Assembly: GCF_016735595.1 (NCBI RefSeq)
Contig: NZ_JAERRB010000005.1
Span: 310,001-374,000, forward strand
DNA: 64,000 nucleotides
DNA from: Chryseolinea lacunae
GTDB lineage: Bacteria; Bacteroidota; Bacteroidia; Cytophagales; Cyclobacteriaceae
Direction of reading: 5' to 3'
Shown piece by piece: positions 27,701-36,557 of this stretch. The position numbers and the translations under genes are program-made. A model generated the notes under the pieces. The model did not search any database and was not told the DNA's origin. It saw only the letters and a program-made list of their open reading frames with translations. Position 1 is the stretch's first letter. Each line of letters starts with the position of its first letter.

Positions 27701-28078
27701 ATGAATCAACGCAACACGCTTTTGACCGCCGCCGTGCTGGGCTTCGTGGCCGTGGCCATCGGTGCCTTTGGTGCCCACGCCTTTAAACCAACCTTGATCG
27801 CCACGGGACGGCTGGACACATACGAACTGGCCGTGCGCTATCAATTCTACCACACCTTCGCGCTGTTGGCGGTGGGCATGCTGATGAGCCATTTCGATTC
27901 GAAAAAATTATACTGGGCATCGCTGTTTTTCTTTTTAGGGATTCTGCTTTTCTGCGGAAGCCTCTACGTGCTGTGCATGACCGGCATCGGCGTGCTGGGC
28001 GCGGTGACACCCCTGGGTGGCGTGCTGTTTCTATTGGGATGGGCGTTTCTTTTGCTGGGTGTCGCGAAGCGCAAGTAA
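27701..28078 (+). CDS. DUF423 (YgdD-like) membrane protein
   Basis: A 125-aa inner-membrane protein with four hydrophobic helices. The family signature is the first helix AVAIGAFGAHAFKP together with YELAVRYQFYHTFALL and the C-terminal TPLGGVLFLLGWAFLLLG. The function is unknown. It starts 3 bp after yggS and ends with a strong terminator. Confidence 0.92.
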   Translation: MNQRNTLLTAAVLGFVAVAIGAFGAHAFKPTLIATGRLDTYELAVRYQFYHTFALLAVGMLMSHFDSKKLYWASLFFFLGILLFCGSLYVLCMTGIGVLGAVTPLGGVLFLLGWAFLLLGVAKRK

Positions 28079-28094
28079 AAATTCCGATGTTCAT

Positions 28095-28127
28095 AAAAAA
28101 AGCCAGCTCCTGAGAGATGGCTTTTTT
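28095..28127 (+). terminator. Intrinsic terminator after DUF423
   Basis: A-run and GCCAGCTC pair with GAGATGGC and a T-run (one internal mismatch, loop of about 3 nt); six T residues end the structure. It lies 17 bases past the DUF423 stop. Because the A and T runs are symmetric it could also stop transcription of the opposing IPT/NHL gene. Confidence 0.75.
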
Positions 28128-28173
28128 CATTTACAGTGTTCGATGAACCTGCCTGTCTATCGCAACATCCAAA

Positions 28174-29997
28174 TCATTCAAAACTGATTTTCCGAATGCG
28201 ACTGTTTCTGTAGTCGGCAACATACAACGCACCACTGGCATCGACGACGATGCCCGTTGGAAAGCTGAACCGCGCCTCGCTCCCGTTGCCATCGGCATAG
28301 CCTTCTGTTGTGCTGCCCGCAATGGTGGTGACCACGCCGTTACTGATTTTTCGGATACAATTATTGTCGGTGTCGGCCACATAAATGTTTCCGGCGGCGT
28401 CTACGGCAACACCGCGTGACTTGTTAAATTTTGCTTCGGTCGCCACACCATCCTGATAGCCATACGCACCACTGCCCGCCACCGTGGTGACCAGACCACC
28501 GGGTGTGATTTTGCGAATGTGCGCACCACCAAAGTCTGACGTATACAAATTGTTATCGGCGTCGATGGCGAGGGTTACCGGGCCGCTAAACATGGCGTTG
28601 CTTCCCTGGCCATCGGCATAGTTGGCTGTTCCGTTGCCGGCGAGTGTGGTCACGTTGCCCGCTACGATTTTTCGAATGCGGTGGTTCCCTTCGTCGGCCA
28701 CATACACCGTGTTGTCGGATGCCACGGCAATGCCCGAGGGAAGACTGAACCGCGCATCGGCCGACGCGCCGTCGGCAAAACCTGGCATGCCGTTGCCCGC
28801 GAGGGTAAGCACGTTTCCAGTTGGCTGCACTTCGCGAATCCTGAGGTTAAGATAATCGGCCACCAGCAAATTCCCCTGACGATCGACTTTCACTTCGCGG
28901 AGCTGATAGAATTTGGCCGCAGTGCCTTGTCCTTCGGCATAGCCATTGGTGCTTCCGGCAATGGTGGTGACCTGTCCGGCTGTGGAGATCTTCCGAATGC
29001 GTGACGATGCAAACTCAGACACGATAATATTTCCATCGCCGTCGATCGCGAGGCCATGTGGCCCATCGAAACTTGCCATTGCATTCACACCGTCGATGCT
29101 GGCCGCCATGCCACTGCCGGCCAGCGTGCTCACCACGGCGGTGTAGTCGTAGGTGAACACCGGCCCTTCTGCCGTCTGTGTTCCGCGTGTTACTTTCACC
29201 ACGCCGGTGGCCGCACCAACAGGCACTTGTGCCTTCAACGTTGTGGCTGTGGCCAGCGTCACTTCCGCGGGCTTGCCATTGAACGTGACGATATTTTCTC
29301 CGGCGTTGGTGCCGAAGCCTGTGCCGATGATGGTCACTTCCGTTTCTTTCGGACCTCTTGTAGGACTAATGCTGCTCACGACCACCGGCGTTTCGGTTAC
29401 GGTGAATACCGGACCTGTGATAACCGAACCGTTCACGGTGACCACTACCACGCCGGTCGTAGCCAATGCGGGCACAGTCACCACCAGCTCTGTGTCATAC
29501 GCGCTGACGATGTCGGCGGCGACACCATTGAACGTCACAGCGAGATTTGTGGCAATGCTCCCAAACGATGTGCCCTTGATTCGTATTTGTGTGCCAACCG
29601 GCCCTTGTGAAGGGTTGAGCGATGTGATGGCAGCGGGTGTACTCTTTTTTGTTACAGTGAAAACCGGTCCGGTCACTTTTGTGCCATTCACGGTGACGGC
29701 GACCGGTCCTGTTGTGGCAAGGTCGGGCACCGTAACCACGAGCAGCACATCGGTTGTGCTTTTAATTGTTGCCTTCACGCCATTAAACGTCACGGCGAGG
29801 CTAGACGGCGTAGTTCCAAAGCCCACGCCTTGCACACTCACTTCTGTTCCCACGGGGCCTTCGGAAGGCATCAGTGTGCTGACCACCGGCAGAATAGGAG
29901 CCGTGCCTTCATCACTATGACACGCATAGAACACCATTGCCATGCATGCCACAAGCATCACGGTCGCATGCTTCACTCTCACGTTTTCATTTTTCAT
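28174..29997 (-). CDS. IPT/TIG and NHL-repeat lipoprotein
   Basis: A 607-aa predicted surface or periplasmic lipoprotein. The signal ends in lipobox FYACH at about residue 26. Residues about 36-285 hold three IPT/TIG immunoglobulin-like domains, each with a GPVGTEV/GPKETEV turn and a VTFNG strand. Residues about 290-607 hold six NHL repeats, for example IYVADTDNNCIRKIS and LYVADYRNSRIRKIS, which would close a six-bladed beta-propeller. Each blade is followed by a VTTIAGS/VTTLAGN spacer. The layout suggests binding of carbohydrate or protein; no catalytic residues are seen. It is not followed by a SusCD or T9SS gene. Confidence 0.9.
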   Translation of the reverse strand: MKNENVRVKHATVMLVACMAMVFYACHSDEGTAPILPVVSTLMPSEGPVGTEVSVQGVGFGTTPSSLAVTFNGVKATIKSTTDVLLVVTVPDLATTGPVAVTVNGTKVTGPVFTVTKKSTPAAITSLNPSQGPVGTQIRIKGTSFGSIATNLAVTFNGVAADIVSAYDTELVVTVPALATTGVVVVTVNGSVITGPVFTVTETPVVVSSISPTRGPKETEVTIIGTGFGTNAGENIVTFNGKPAEVTLATATTLKAQVPVGAATGVVKVTRGTQTAEGPVFTYDYTAVVSTLAGSGMAASIDGVNAMASFDGPHGLAIDGDGNIIVSEFASSRIRKISTAGQVTTIAGSTNGYAEGQGTAAKFYQLREVKVDRQGNLLVADYLNLRIREVQPTGNVLTLAGNGMPGFADGASADARFSLPSGIAVASDNTVYVADEGNHRIRKIVAGNVTTLAGNGTANYADGQGSNAMFSGPVTLAIDADNNLYTSDFGGAHIRKITPGGLVTTVAGSGAYGYQDGVATEAKFNKSRGVAVDAAGNIYVADTDNNCIRKISNGVVTTIAGSTTEGYADGNGSEARFSFPTGIVVDASGALYVADYRNSRIRKISFE

Positions 29998-30130
29998 ATC
30001 AGAAAGATTTATGTTTCGGCAAACCTAGGCCGCCACACTGCAACCACGTTTCAGTTCCTCTTTCTGTCAGAAATTTGAATGCGATCATCTACACAACCCG
30101 ACCGATAGTGCCGTGAAAAAAAATGACATA

Positions 30131-30163
30131 AAAAAAACCGTTCTCGTGAGGAGAACGGTTTTT
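30131..30163 (-). terminator. Intrinsic terminator of the DUF1573 gene
   Basis: AAAAACCGTTCTC and GAGAACGGTTTTT form a perfect 13-bp stem with a 5-nt loop. On the minus strand it is followed by a run of T. It lies 50 bases past the stop of the minus-strand DUF1573 gene. Confidence 0.8.
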
Positions 30164-30213
30164 ATGCTTTTACACTTCCGTCGCGACGATGCGCGCAGAA
30201 AAGCAGGGAATGC

Positions 30214-30630
30214 TTATTGAGGTGTTACTTTCTTCTCCAACACGTTGGTGGTGAAAGAAACCTGGGCACCATCGGCATTCACGGCGTTCGATACGATCGT
30301 GACAACCTTGTTTTGTTTGCCCATTTTACCCGCGCTGTTGAACGCGATGGTCACTTCGCCTTTGCCACCGGGTGCGATAGGATCGCGGGGCCATCCCTTA
30401 GGAGTGGTGCATCCGCAAGTCACTTGCACGTTGGTGATGATGAGGGGTTCGGTGCCGGTATTGGCGAACTTGAACACTTCTTCCACTTTATCGCCTTGAA
30501 CGATGTCGCCAAAATCATGCGTTTTCTTTTCAAACGTGATCACAGCGCCAGCCGCTTTGGGCGTGCTGGTTTGCGCAAAACCTTGTGCTGCCAGGGCCAG
30601 CAAAACGATCAGAAACAAATTCTTCTTCAT
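30214..30630 (-). CDS. DUF1573 periplasmic protein
   Basis: A 138-aa exported protein. MKKNLFLIVLLALAAQGFAQ is a signal peptide. The mature part is one Ig-like DUF1573 domain: THDFGDIVQGDKVEEVFKF, then NTGTEPLIITNVQVTCGCTTP with the conserved CGC cysteine pair, then IAPGGKGEVTIAFN. The fold is common in Bacteroidota and resembles the ASH/MSP structural domain; its role is unknown. A TAAATTTG box and a terminator bracket it as a single-gene unit. Confidence 0.92.
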   Translation of the reverse strand: MKKNLFLIVLLALAAQGFAQTSTPKAAGAVITFEKKTHDFGDIVQGDKVEEVFKFANTGTEPLIITNVQVTCGCTTPKGWPRDPIAPGGKGEVTIAFNSAGKMGKQNKVVTIVSNAVNADGAQVSFTTNVLEKKVTPQ

Positions 30631-30646
30631 ACCTAATTATTTTTTT

Positions 30647-30654
30647 CAAATTTA
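30647..30654 (-). promoter_or_regulatory. -7 box of the DUF1573 gene
   Basis: On the minus strand TAAATTTG fits TAnnTTTG exactly, 17 bases before the ATG at 30630. A GTTG lies 11 bp upstream, closer than the usual -33 spacing. Confidence 0.45.
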
Positions 30655-30752
30655 AAACCTTCATTCAACAATTCTGCCAGAATATAGAAATTTCTACCGA
30701 AAATCCAGCGACTTTGTCTTCCATATCACTTCCTTCACCTGAGTAACCGTTC

Positions 30753-31217
30753 ATGGATCAAAAAATCACGGAAATGTATGGCCACAAAGTTCGCGTGCGG
30801 GCCTGCGGGCTGTTGTGGGAGGGCGATAAGTTGCTGATGGTCAATCACAAGTTGCTACGCGACGGCGACTTCTGGGCACCTCCGGGCGGAGGTGTGGAGC
30901 CTGGTGAAACGCTGGAGGAGGCTGTGAAGCGTGAATTCCGGGAAGAAACCGGTCTGCTGGTGAACGTGGCCGGGTTCCGGTTTGGCTGTGAGTTCATTCA
31001 GACACCACTACACGCCATCGAGCTGTTCTTCGACGTGACGCGCGCCGATGGCACGCTCAACGCCGGCCACGATCCCGAACTTCAGCTCATCGCCGACGTG
31101 GCCTTCCTGTCGTCCGACCAAGTTCAGCGACTTCCCCGCGAAGCCCTGCATGGAATCGTCACCCTTCGTCAGCCCTTGGAAGCCCTGCGCCAGTTGTCGG
31201 GGTTTTACCGTATTTAA
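30753..31217 (+). CDS. NUDIX hydrolase
   Basis: A 154-aa cytosolic NUDIX protein. The Nudix box is GGGVEPGETLEEAVKREF followed by REETGLLV, matching G-x5-E-x7-REUxEExGU. The N-terminus (VRVRACGLLWEGDKLLMVNHK) is the first strand of the fold. Likely acts on a nucleoside diphosphate-linked compound; the substrate is not readable. It stands alone, divergent from the DUF1573 gene. Confidence 0.93.
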   Translation: MDQKITEMYGHKVRVRACGLLWEGDKLLMVNHKLLRDGDFWAPPGGGVEPGETLEEAVKREFREETGLLVNVAGFRFGCEFIQTPLHAIELFFDVTRADGTLNAGHDPELQLIADVAFLSSDQVQRLPREALHGIVTLRQPLEALRQLSGFYRI

Positions 31218-31360
31218 TTGGTATTCCGCAAATTCCGTCTTGTGATTTCCCCTATAAAATAATTATTATTGCACACGTGAACCCTAACGTAGAAGCTAAA
31301 CGGCATTGCTGACGGCGCTTTCCTTGGGGGTTTACAAATCGGCTTAACCCGGGAAAAACT

Positions 31361-32248
31361 TTGGAGACCACGGCGCTTACCTACAAACTGATACGCAAAG
31401 TAAAAGACGATTTGTTCGATGAGGAATTCATCCACCACTATCATCTGCTGATCAACATCGGTGCGCGCGACTTCCAGCTTTCCGTCATCAAACCCGACGA
31501 CGAGAAAGTGCTCCTCCTCGAAGATTTTGTTTTGCCCAGCCTCACCTCCAACGAAGAGCTCATCAACATACTCGACCACCTCTTCGACTCGCATGCGTTG
31601 TTGAAAGCGGGCTTCTGGAAAAAGATCAAAGTTTCTGTCAAGAATACCAAGTTTGTGCAAGTGCCGCAGGCGTTGTTTGCCGAAGCGTCTATTGCCGACT
31701 ATCTGAAATTTAACGCGCACTTCGATCCCGCGAAAGAAGATATACTTGCCTCGGTGAACGAGCGCTCGGAGGCGGTTACCGTGTTTGCCATGAGCAGCGA
31801 CCTGAGAAGCTGGCTCAACGGCATGTATCCCAACAACCCGCCCACGTTCACACACCAGTCGGCCGCGCTCATTGAGGGCATCATGCAGTTTGCCGAAAAA
31901 CGTAAAGACAGTCCGCTGTTCATCTACGTCGATCGTTTCAAGTTGCACATCGTGGCGTGTCGCGACAAAAAGCTGTTGTACTACAATCAGTTTGCCATCA
32001 AGCAATTTTCAGACTACATCAAATACATCATGCTGGTGATGAAGTCGCTGAACATGGATCAGCAAACCAGCCAGGTGATTTTGTGGGGATATATCGGCAA
32101 GAACTCGCCACACTATCATGAGTTCTACAAATACATCAACAACGTATCGTTTGGTGGCGAACCCGATGATCTCAACTTCGGCTATGCATTTGACGAAGTG
32201 CCCGAACATCACTACTTCGATCTGTACAGCATCCACCTGATAGATTAA
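31361..32248 (+). CDS. DUF3822 family protein
   Basis: A 295-aa cytosolic protein of the DUF3822 family, found in Bacteroidota and usually next to rsmD and coaD. Visible blocks are LLINIGARDFQLSVI and SDYIKYIMLVMKSLNMDQ. The fold resembles an actin-like ATPase (strand DSPLFIYVDRFKLHIVAC), but this is inference. The only in-frame start after the upstream stop at 31310-31312 is TTG (31361), an unusual start. coaD follows 74 bp later; the rsmD gene expected between them is absent. Confidence 0.78.
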   Translation: METTALTYKLIRKVKDDLFDEEFIHHYHLLINIGARDFQLSVIKPDDEKVLLLEDFVLPSLTSNEELINILDHLFDSHALLKAGFWKKIKVSVKNTKFVQVPQALFAEASIADYLKFNAHFDPAKEDILASVNERSEAVTVFAMSSDLRSWLNGMYPNNPPTFTHQSAALIEGIMQFAEKRKDSPLFIYVDRFKLHIVACRDKKLLYYNQFAIKQFSDYIKYIMLVMKSLNMDQQTSQVILWGYIGKNSPHYHEFYKYINNVSFGGEPDDLNFGYAFDEVPEHHYFDLYSIHLID

Positions 32249-32322
32249 CCATTCCTTTTCAGCCGGCTGAAAAGGAACCGCGAATACATCTCCGACATCT
32301 TTAACGCGCACGTGCTCGACCT

Positions 32323-32787
32323 ATGGCAAAACGAATCGCCCTCTTCCCCGGATCGTTCGATCCCTTCACCAAAGGACATGAAGACATTGTGCTGAGAGGC
32401 CTGCAGATGTTTGACGAGATCATTGTAGCCATTGGCTATAACAGCCAGAAGAGCAATCGCTATTTCGAAATCGATTTTATGGTGGAGCGCATCAGTTATG
32501 CCTTCCGCAATTATCCCAACATCACCGTAGTGAAATTCTCGGAGCTGACGGCCGAATTTGCCCGCAAGAACCACGCGCGTTTCCTGCTGCGCGGGCTGCG
32601 CAACACCACCGACTTTGAATATGAAAACAGCATCTCGCAAGTGAACCGGAAGCTGTTTCCCGAAATGGAATCCGTGTTCCTCATCACCACGCCGCACCTG
32701 GCCTGGATCAGCTCGTCAATCATTCGCGAGGTGCATAAATATGGTGGTGACGTGTCGGAGTTTATCCCCTACGCACTGGAGCCGTAA
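32323..32787 (+). CDS. coaD: Phosphopantetheine adenylyltransferase
   Basis: Fourth step of coenzyme A synthesis: ATP + 4'-phosphopantetheine to dephospho-CoA + PPi; cytosolic hexamer. 154 aa. FPGSFDPFTKGHEDIVLRG carries the nucleotidyltransferase TxGH motif, RGLRNTTDFEYE is the substrate block, and WISSSIIREVHKYGG is the ISSxxxRE motif. Start ATG at 32323. Convergent with a NUDIX gene 27 bp away. Confidence 0.96.
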   Translation: MAKRIALFPGSFDPFTKGHEDIVLRGLQMFDEIIVAIGYNSQKSNRYFEIDFMVERISYAFRNYPNITVVKFSELTAEFARKNHARFLLRGLRNTTDFEYENSISQVNRKLFPEMESVFLITTPHLAWISSSIIREVHKYGGDVSEFIPYALEP

Positions 32788-32814
32788 TCAAATCAGATTT
32801 TTCTCTTTACGAAC

Positions 32815-33501
32815 TTATTTGGCGGGGTTGATCTCCATCACTTCGTAGTATTGTTCAAAAACGTAGCTGATGGATTTGTAGGAATGTTCGAGGGCGTGGT
32901 ATACTTCCTTGCGGTTCATCCAGCGAGTCTCTTCAATGTCTTCGGTGATTTGTGCGCGCATCTTTGTGTCGTCGATCACGTCCATGACATACCAGCGCGT
33001 TTTTTTCATCATGGCACGTTTGTTCATGGTGTAGGTGTGCCAGGTGGTGCATATTTTCTGGCCGAGCTTCACCGACACGTTGCACTCTTCTTCCACTTCG
33101 CGCACGGCCGTTTCCTTGTTGCTTTCACCTTTCTCGCGTTTGCCTTTGGGAAGGTCCCACTTTTTGAGGCGATAGATCATGAGAAACTTATCCTTCTTGC
33201 GCACCAGTCCGCCGGCGGCCTTCACCACCTTGAATTTGCTGCGCAGGTAGGTTTTGATGGCGTCGTAGTCTTTCACGGATACACTCACGGAGAGCACGCT
33301 TGTGGGCACTTTGGCGTCGAGGAAGTTGAGCAGCACGTTGGTTTCGGCTTCGCCCGCATTTTGCACCCACACGTGATGGATGAGCTTGGCTTGCGTGACG
33401 GGCTCCACAGCGGCGTCAATGATGTGGTTCACCCGGCCCTCGCCGGGTTGTTCATCTGCCTTAAGAATCCGGACGGGAATGTCGTTGATAAAAATGATCA
33501 T
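32815..33501 (-). CDS. NUDIX hydrolase with N-terminal extension
   Basis: A 228-aa protein. The Nudix box lies in the middle (about 115-137): GKREKGESNKETAVREVEEE. The N-terminal about 85 residues form a separate region of unknown role (IIFINDIPVRILKADEQPG). Members of this two-part type are common in Bacteroidota. Substrate unknown. Divergent from pyrE, in line with possible nucleotide metabolism but not proof of it. Confidence 0.9.
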   Translation of the reverse strand: MIIFINDIPVRILKADEQPGEGRVNHIIDAAVEPVTQAKLIHHVWVQNAGEAETNVLLNFLDAKVPTSVLSVSVSVKDYDAIKTYLRSKFKVVKAAGGLVRKKDKFLMIYRLKKWDLPKGKREKGESNKETAVREVEEECNVSVKLGQKICTTWHTYTMNKRAMMKKTRWYVMDVIDDTKMRAQITEDIEETRWMNRKEVYHALEHSYKSISYVFEQYYEVMEINPAK

Positions 33502-33670
33502 GGGCCGATGAGTTTACTACTTAACCACGTTCGCAAAAGAGCAAATAATTTGCAACGTGGCAAGGGGGTTTGGTGATTTTTTGCCGGGCGGCCGACAAGA
33601 TTTTTTTTCGTGCACACGTTCGGGGGCCGGGCATTTACCGGAAAGGATTTTAATTCTAACTTTCGGCACT

Positions 33671-34321
33671 ATGCCAATCATCAAAGTACAAGAAGAAACG
33701 GCCGCAAAGGTTGCCGCCATGCTGCTGCAAATCCAGGCCATCAAGCTCAATACCGACAAACCGTTCACATGGAGTTCGGGATGGAAGTCGCCTATTTATT
33801 GCGATAACCGCCTGTCGCTGTCGTATCCGGAGATCCGGACGGCCATCAAGCACGGGCTGGTGCAAGCCATCCGCGAAAATTTCTTCACGGTCGAAGCGGT
33901 GGCCGGTGTGGCCACCGCGGGCATTGCGCAAGGCGCCCTGGTGGCGGAAGCGCTGAACGTACCCTTTTTGTATGTCCGCCCTAAACCAAAAGACCACGGC
34001 ATGGAAAACCTCATTGAAGGTCGCGTGGTGAAAGGCCAGAAGGTGGTGGTGGTGGAAGACCTGGTGTCGACCGGTGGCAGCTCGCTGAAAGCGGTGCAGG
34101 CCCTTCGCGAAGCCGGCTTCGAAGTGCTGGGCATGGTGTCGATCTTCAACTATGGATTCGACATTGCCACCCGCAATTTCTACGAGGCCAACACGTCGCT
34201 GATCAGCCTTAGCGACTACAGCCATTTGCTGAAATATTCGCAGGAACAAAACTATGTTTCCGAAGATCAGATCACCTCGCTGAAAGCCTGGCGGGTAGAC
34301 CCTGCAAACTGGAAAAAATAA
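33671..34321 (+). CDS. pyrE: Orotate phosphoribosyltransferase
   Basis: De novo pyrimidine synthesis: orotate + PRPP to OMP. 216 aa. The PRPP-binding loop is VVVVEDLVSTGGSS, and TWSSGWKSPIYCDNRL and the RPKPKDHG block carry the active-site loop lysines. Start ATG at 33671; the longer frame upstream is not used because a near-consensus -7 box TAACTTTC lies at 33657-33664. An FAD oxidoreductase gene follows after 9 bp. Confidence 0.96.
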   Translation: MPIIKVQEETAAKVAAMLLQIQAIKLNTDKPFTWSSGWKSPIYCDNRLSLSYPEIRTAIKHGLVQAIRENFFTVEAVAGVATAGIAQGALVAEALNVPFLYVRPKPKDHGMENLIEGRVVKGQKVVVVEDLVSTGGSSLKAVQALREAGFEVLGMVSIFNYGFDIATRNFYEANTSLISLSDYSHLLKYSQEQNYVSEDQITSLKAWRVDPANWKK

Positions 34322-34330
34322 GCCCGCAGC

Positions 34331-35539
34331 ATGACACTCCCCAACCTGAACACCTTCGCGCCCAACGCACGCCCGGAAGCCCTGGCGTCGAAACGCGCAC
34401 CGGCCTTTGCCAAAGGGTCGAGCGTGGTGGTGGTGGGTGCCGGGGCCTTTGGCGGGTGGTCGGCGCTTTACCTGCTGCGCAAGGGATTTCAGGTGACCTT
34501 GGTTGACGCATGGGGTGCGGGGAATTCGCGTTCCAGCTCCGGCGACGAAACCCGTGTGATCCGCTCCACCTATGGTGCTAACCAGACGTATTTCGATCTG
34601 AACGTTCGCGCCCTGGAACTGTGGAAAGAGAACCAGGCGCGCTTTGATAAAAAATTATTTTTCAACACCGGCGTGCTGTGGTTTTGTTATGACGAAAAAA
34701 CACCGCTTGTTGACGACTCCATCGCGTTTGCCCGGCGGCACACGATGGACTATGAATACCTGACCACGCAGGAACTGAACCGCCGCTATCCGCAGATCCA
34801 CACCCACGACCTTCATCACGCTTACCTCGATCCGTATGGTGGCTACCTGAAAGCGCGCGAATCGATGCAAGCCGTGCAGACCGCCGTGGCGGAAGAAGGA
34901 GGACACTACATCCAGGCACACGTCCAGCCCATGCCTGAACAGCACGGCACGCTGGAAACCCTGCACCTCTCGAATGGCGACACGCTGACGGCCGATGCGT
35001 TTGTGTTTGCCTGTGGTGCGTGGATGGGCACCATGTTTCCCGAACTGTTGCAACGACAAGTGAACTGCACAAAGCAGGAAGTATATTATTTCGGCGCACC
35101 GGCCCGCCACGCCGCAGCCTTTGAACATTTGCCCGTGTGGATTGATGTGGACGGCCAGGATTTTTATTATGGCATTCCGGGCAACACCCACCGCGGCTTC
35201 AAGATCGGCGTGGACATTCGCGGCGATGTTTTTGATCCCACTCATGGTGACCACACTCTGACGCCCGAGGCGCTGACAAAAGCACGCACGTTTCTGGCGC
35301 ATCGCTTTCCCCAGCTGAGAGATGCACCCCTCAGCGAAAGCCGTGTGTGTCCCTATGAAAACAGCAGCGACGGCAACTTCATCTTCGACCTTCATCCCGA
35401 AACCGACAATGTGTTTTTGCTGGGTGGCGGATCGGGCCACGGTTTCAAACACGGCCCCGCGCTGGGCGAGCAGGTGGCGCAAACGCTGGCCGGCGAACGC
35501 CAGCTCTCTGAAATGTTCGCCCTAAAAAAAACAGATTGA
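34331..35539 (+). CDS. DAO-type FAD-dependent oxidoreductase
   Basis: A 402-aa flavoprotein of the D-amino-acid oxidase / sarcosine oxidase group. GAGAFGGWSALYLLRKGFQV with a GxGxxG-like loop binds the FAD adenine, and WGAGNSRSSSGDETRVIRS contains the SSGDETR block of monomeric sarcosine or N-methyltryptophan oxidases. GGGSGHGFKHGPALGE near the end is the second flavin motif. The natural amine substrate is unknown. The gene starts 9 bp after pyrE and ends 13 bp before the fmt promoter box. Confidence 0.88.
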   Translation: MTLPNLNTFAPNARPEALASKRAPAFAKGSSVVVVGAGAFGGWSALYLLRKGFQVTLVDAWGAGNSRSSSGDETRVIRSTYGANQTYFDLNVRALELWKENQARFDKKLFFNTGVLWFCYDEKTPLVDDSIAFARRHTMDYEYLTTQELNRRYPQIHTHDLHHAYLDPYGGYLKARESMQAVQTAVAEEGGHYIQAHVQPMPEQHGTLETLHLSNGDTLTADAFVFACGAWMGTMFPELLQRQVNCTKQEVYYFGAPARHAAAFEHLPVWIDVDGQDFYYGIPGNTHRGFKIGVDIRGDVFDPTHGDHTLTPEALTKARTFLAHRFPQLRDAPLSESRVCPYENSSDGNFIFDLHPETDNVFLLGGGSGHGFKHGPALGEQVAQTLAGERQLSEMFALKKTD

Positions 35540-35552
35540 CGGCGGGGCGTTG

Positions 35553-35560
35553 TATGTTTG
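35553..35560 (+). promoter_or_regulatory. -7 box of fmt
   Basis: TATGTTTG is an exact TAnnTTTG match, 24 bases before the ATG at 35585. A TTG lies 14 bp upstream, a little closer than the norm. It supports the internal ATG as the start of fmt. Confidence 0.5.
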
Positions 35561-35584
35561 CCTCCTGTTAACATCAACATCCCG

Positions 35585-36505
35585 ATGAACGACCTACGCA
35601 TCATCTTTATGGGCACACCTGAATTTGCTGTGCCCAGCCTGGAGATTCTTATCCAGAACAATTTCAACGTGGTGGCTGTGGTCACGGCGTCCGACAAACC
35701 ACAGGGCCGCGGGCAGAAGATTGTGTATTCGCCGGTGAAGGAGTGCGCGTTGCAACACAACGTGCCCGTGCTACAACCTACCAACCTGAAGTCGCCCGAG
35801 TTTCAGGAAGAGTTGAAGCGCTTTCAAGCCAACCTTCAGGTGGTGGTGGCATTTCGCATGTTGCCGGAAGCCGTGTGGGCCATGCCGGCCATTGGCACGT
35901 TTAATTTGCATGCGTCGCTGTTGCCCGACTATCGCGGGGCGGCGCCCATCAACTGGGCGGTGATCAATGGCGAGAAAGAAACCGGGGTGACCACGTTTTT
36001 TCTGAAGCACGAGATCGACACGGGCAGCATCATTTTTCAGGAGAAAGAAACCATTGCAGACAACGACACCGTGGGCACGCTCTACACGCGGCTCATGGCA
36101 AAAGGCGCAGCATTGGTGTTGAAGACTGTGAACGCCATTCAACAGGGCGATTATCCCGCCGTGCCACAGCCTGAACCTGCGGTGAACAAACATGCGCCAA
36201 AAATCTTTAAAGAAACGTGTGAAGTGCAGTGGGACAAGCCCGCCGTGGCCGTGCGGAATTTTGTGCGGGGTCTTAGCCCCTACCCCGCGGCGTGGTGCGT
36301 GCTGGCGGGCAAAACCTATAAACTCTTCGCGGTGTCGGCAACGGAAAAAGCCGCCGGTCAAAATTCTCCGGGCGACATGGACACTGACAACAAAAATTAT
36401 CTTTACATTAAAGCATCCGACGGGTGGCTCTCCATCGACGAACTTCAGCCGGAAGGCAAACGGCGAATGAGTATCCAGGATTTTTTCAGAGGAAATAAAT
36501 TGTAA
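35585..36505 (+). CDS. fmt: Methionyl-tRNA formyltransferase
   Basis: Formylates initiator Met-tRNA with 10-formyl-THF; cytosolic, 306 aa. MGTPEFAVPSL and the SDKPQGRGQKI loop are typical. FNLHASLLPDYRGAAPINWA holds the catalytic Asn/His pair, and HEIDTGSIIFQ the catalytic Asp. The C-terminal OB-like tRNA-binding domain is present (VRNFVRGLSPYPAAWCVL). It is followed by folA, its folate-linked partner pathway enzyme. I use the ATG at 35585, not an upstream in-frame TTG. Confidence 0.97.
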   Translation: MNDLRIIFMGTPEFAVPSLEILIQNNFNVVAVVTASDKPQGRGQKIVYSPVKECALQHNVPVLQPTNLKSPEFQEELKRFQANLQVVVAFRMLPEAVWAMPAIGTFNLHASLLPDYRGAAPINWAVINGEKETGVTTFFLKHEIDTGSIIFQEKETIADNDTVGTLYTRLMAKGAALVLKTVNAIQQGDYPAVPQPEPAVNKHAPKIFKETCEVQWDKPAVAVRNFVRGLSPYPAAWCVLAGKTYKLFAVSATEKAAGQNSPGDMDTDNKNYLYIKASDGWLSIDELQPEGKRRMSIQDFFRGNKL

Positions 36506-36557
36506 ACGCTCACGCTTGATTAAAAATCAAAGCACGCAGAAATTGTAACACAAGCGT

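Noticed and set aside
28500-29100. Regularly spaced similar segments, considered as a CRISPR or tandem DNA array
   Set aside because: They are NHL repeats within one coding sequence; the DNA copies vary and the period fits blades of about 50-60 codons.
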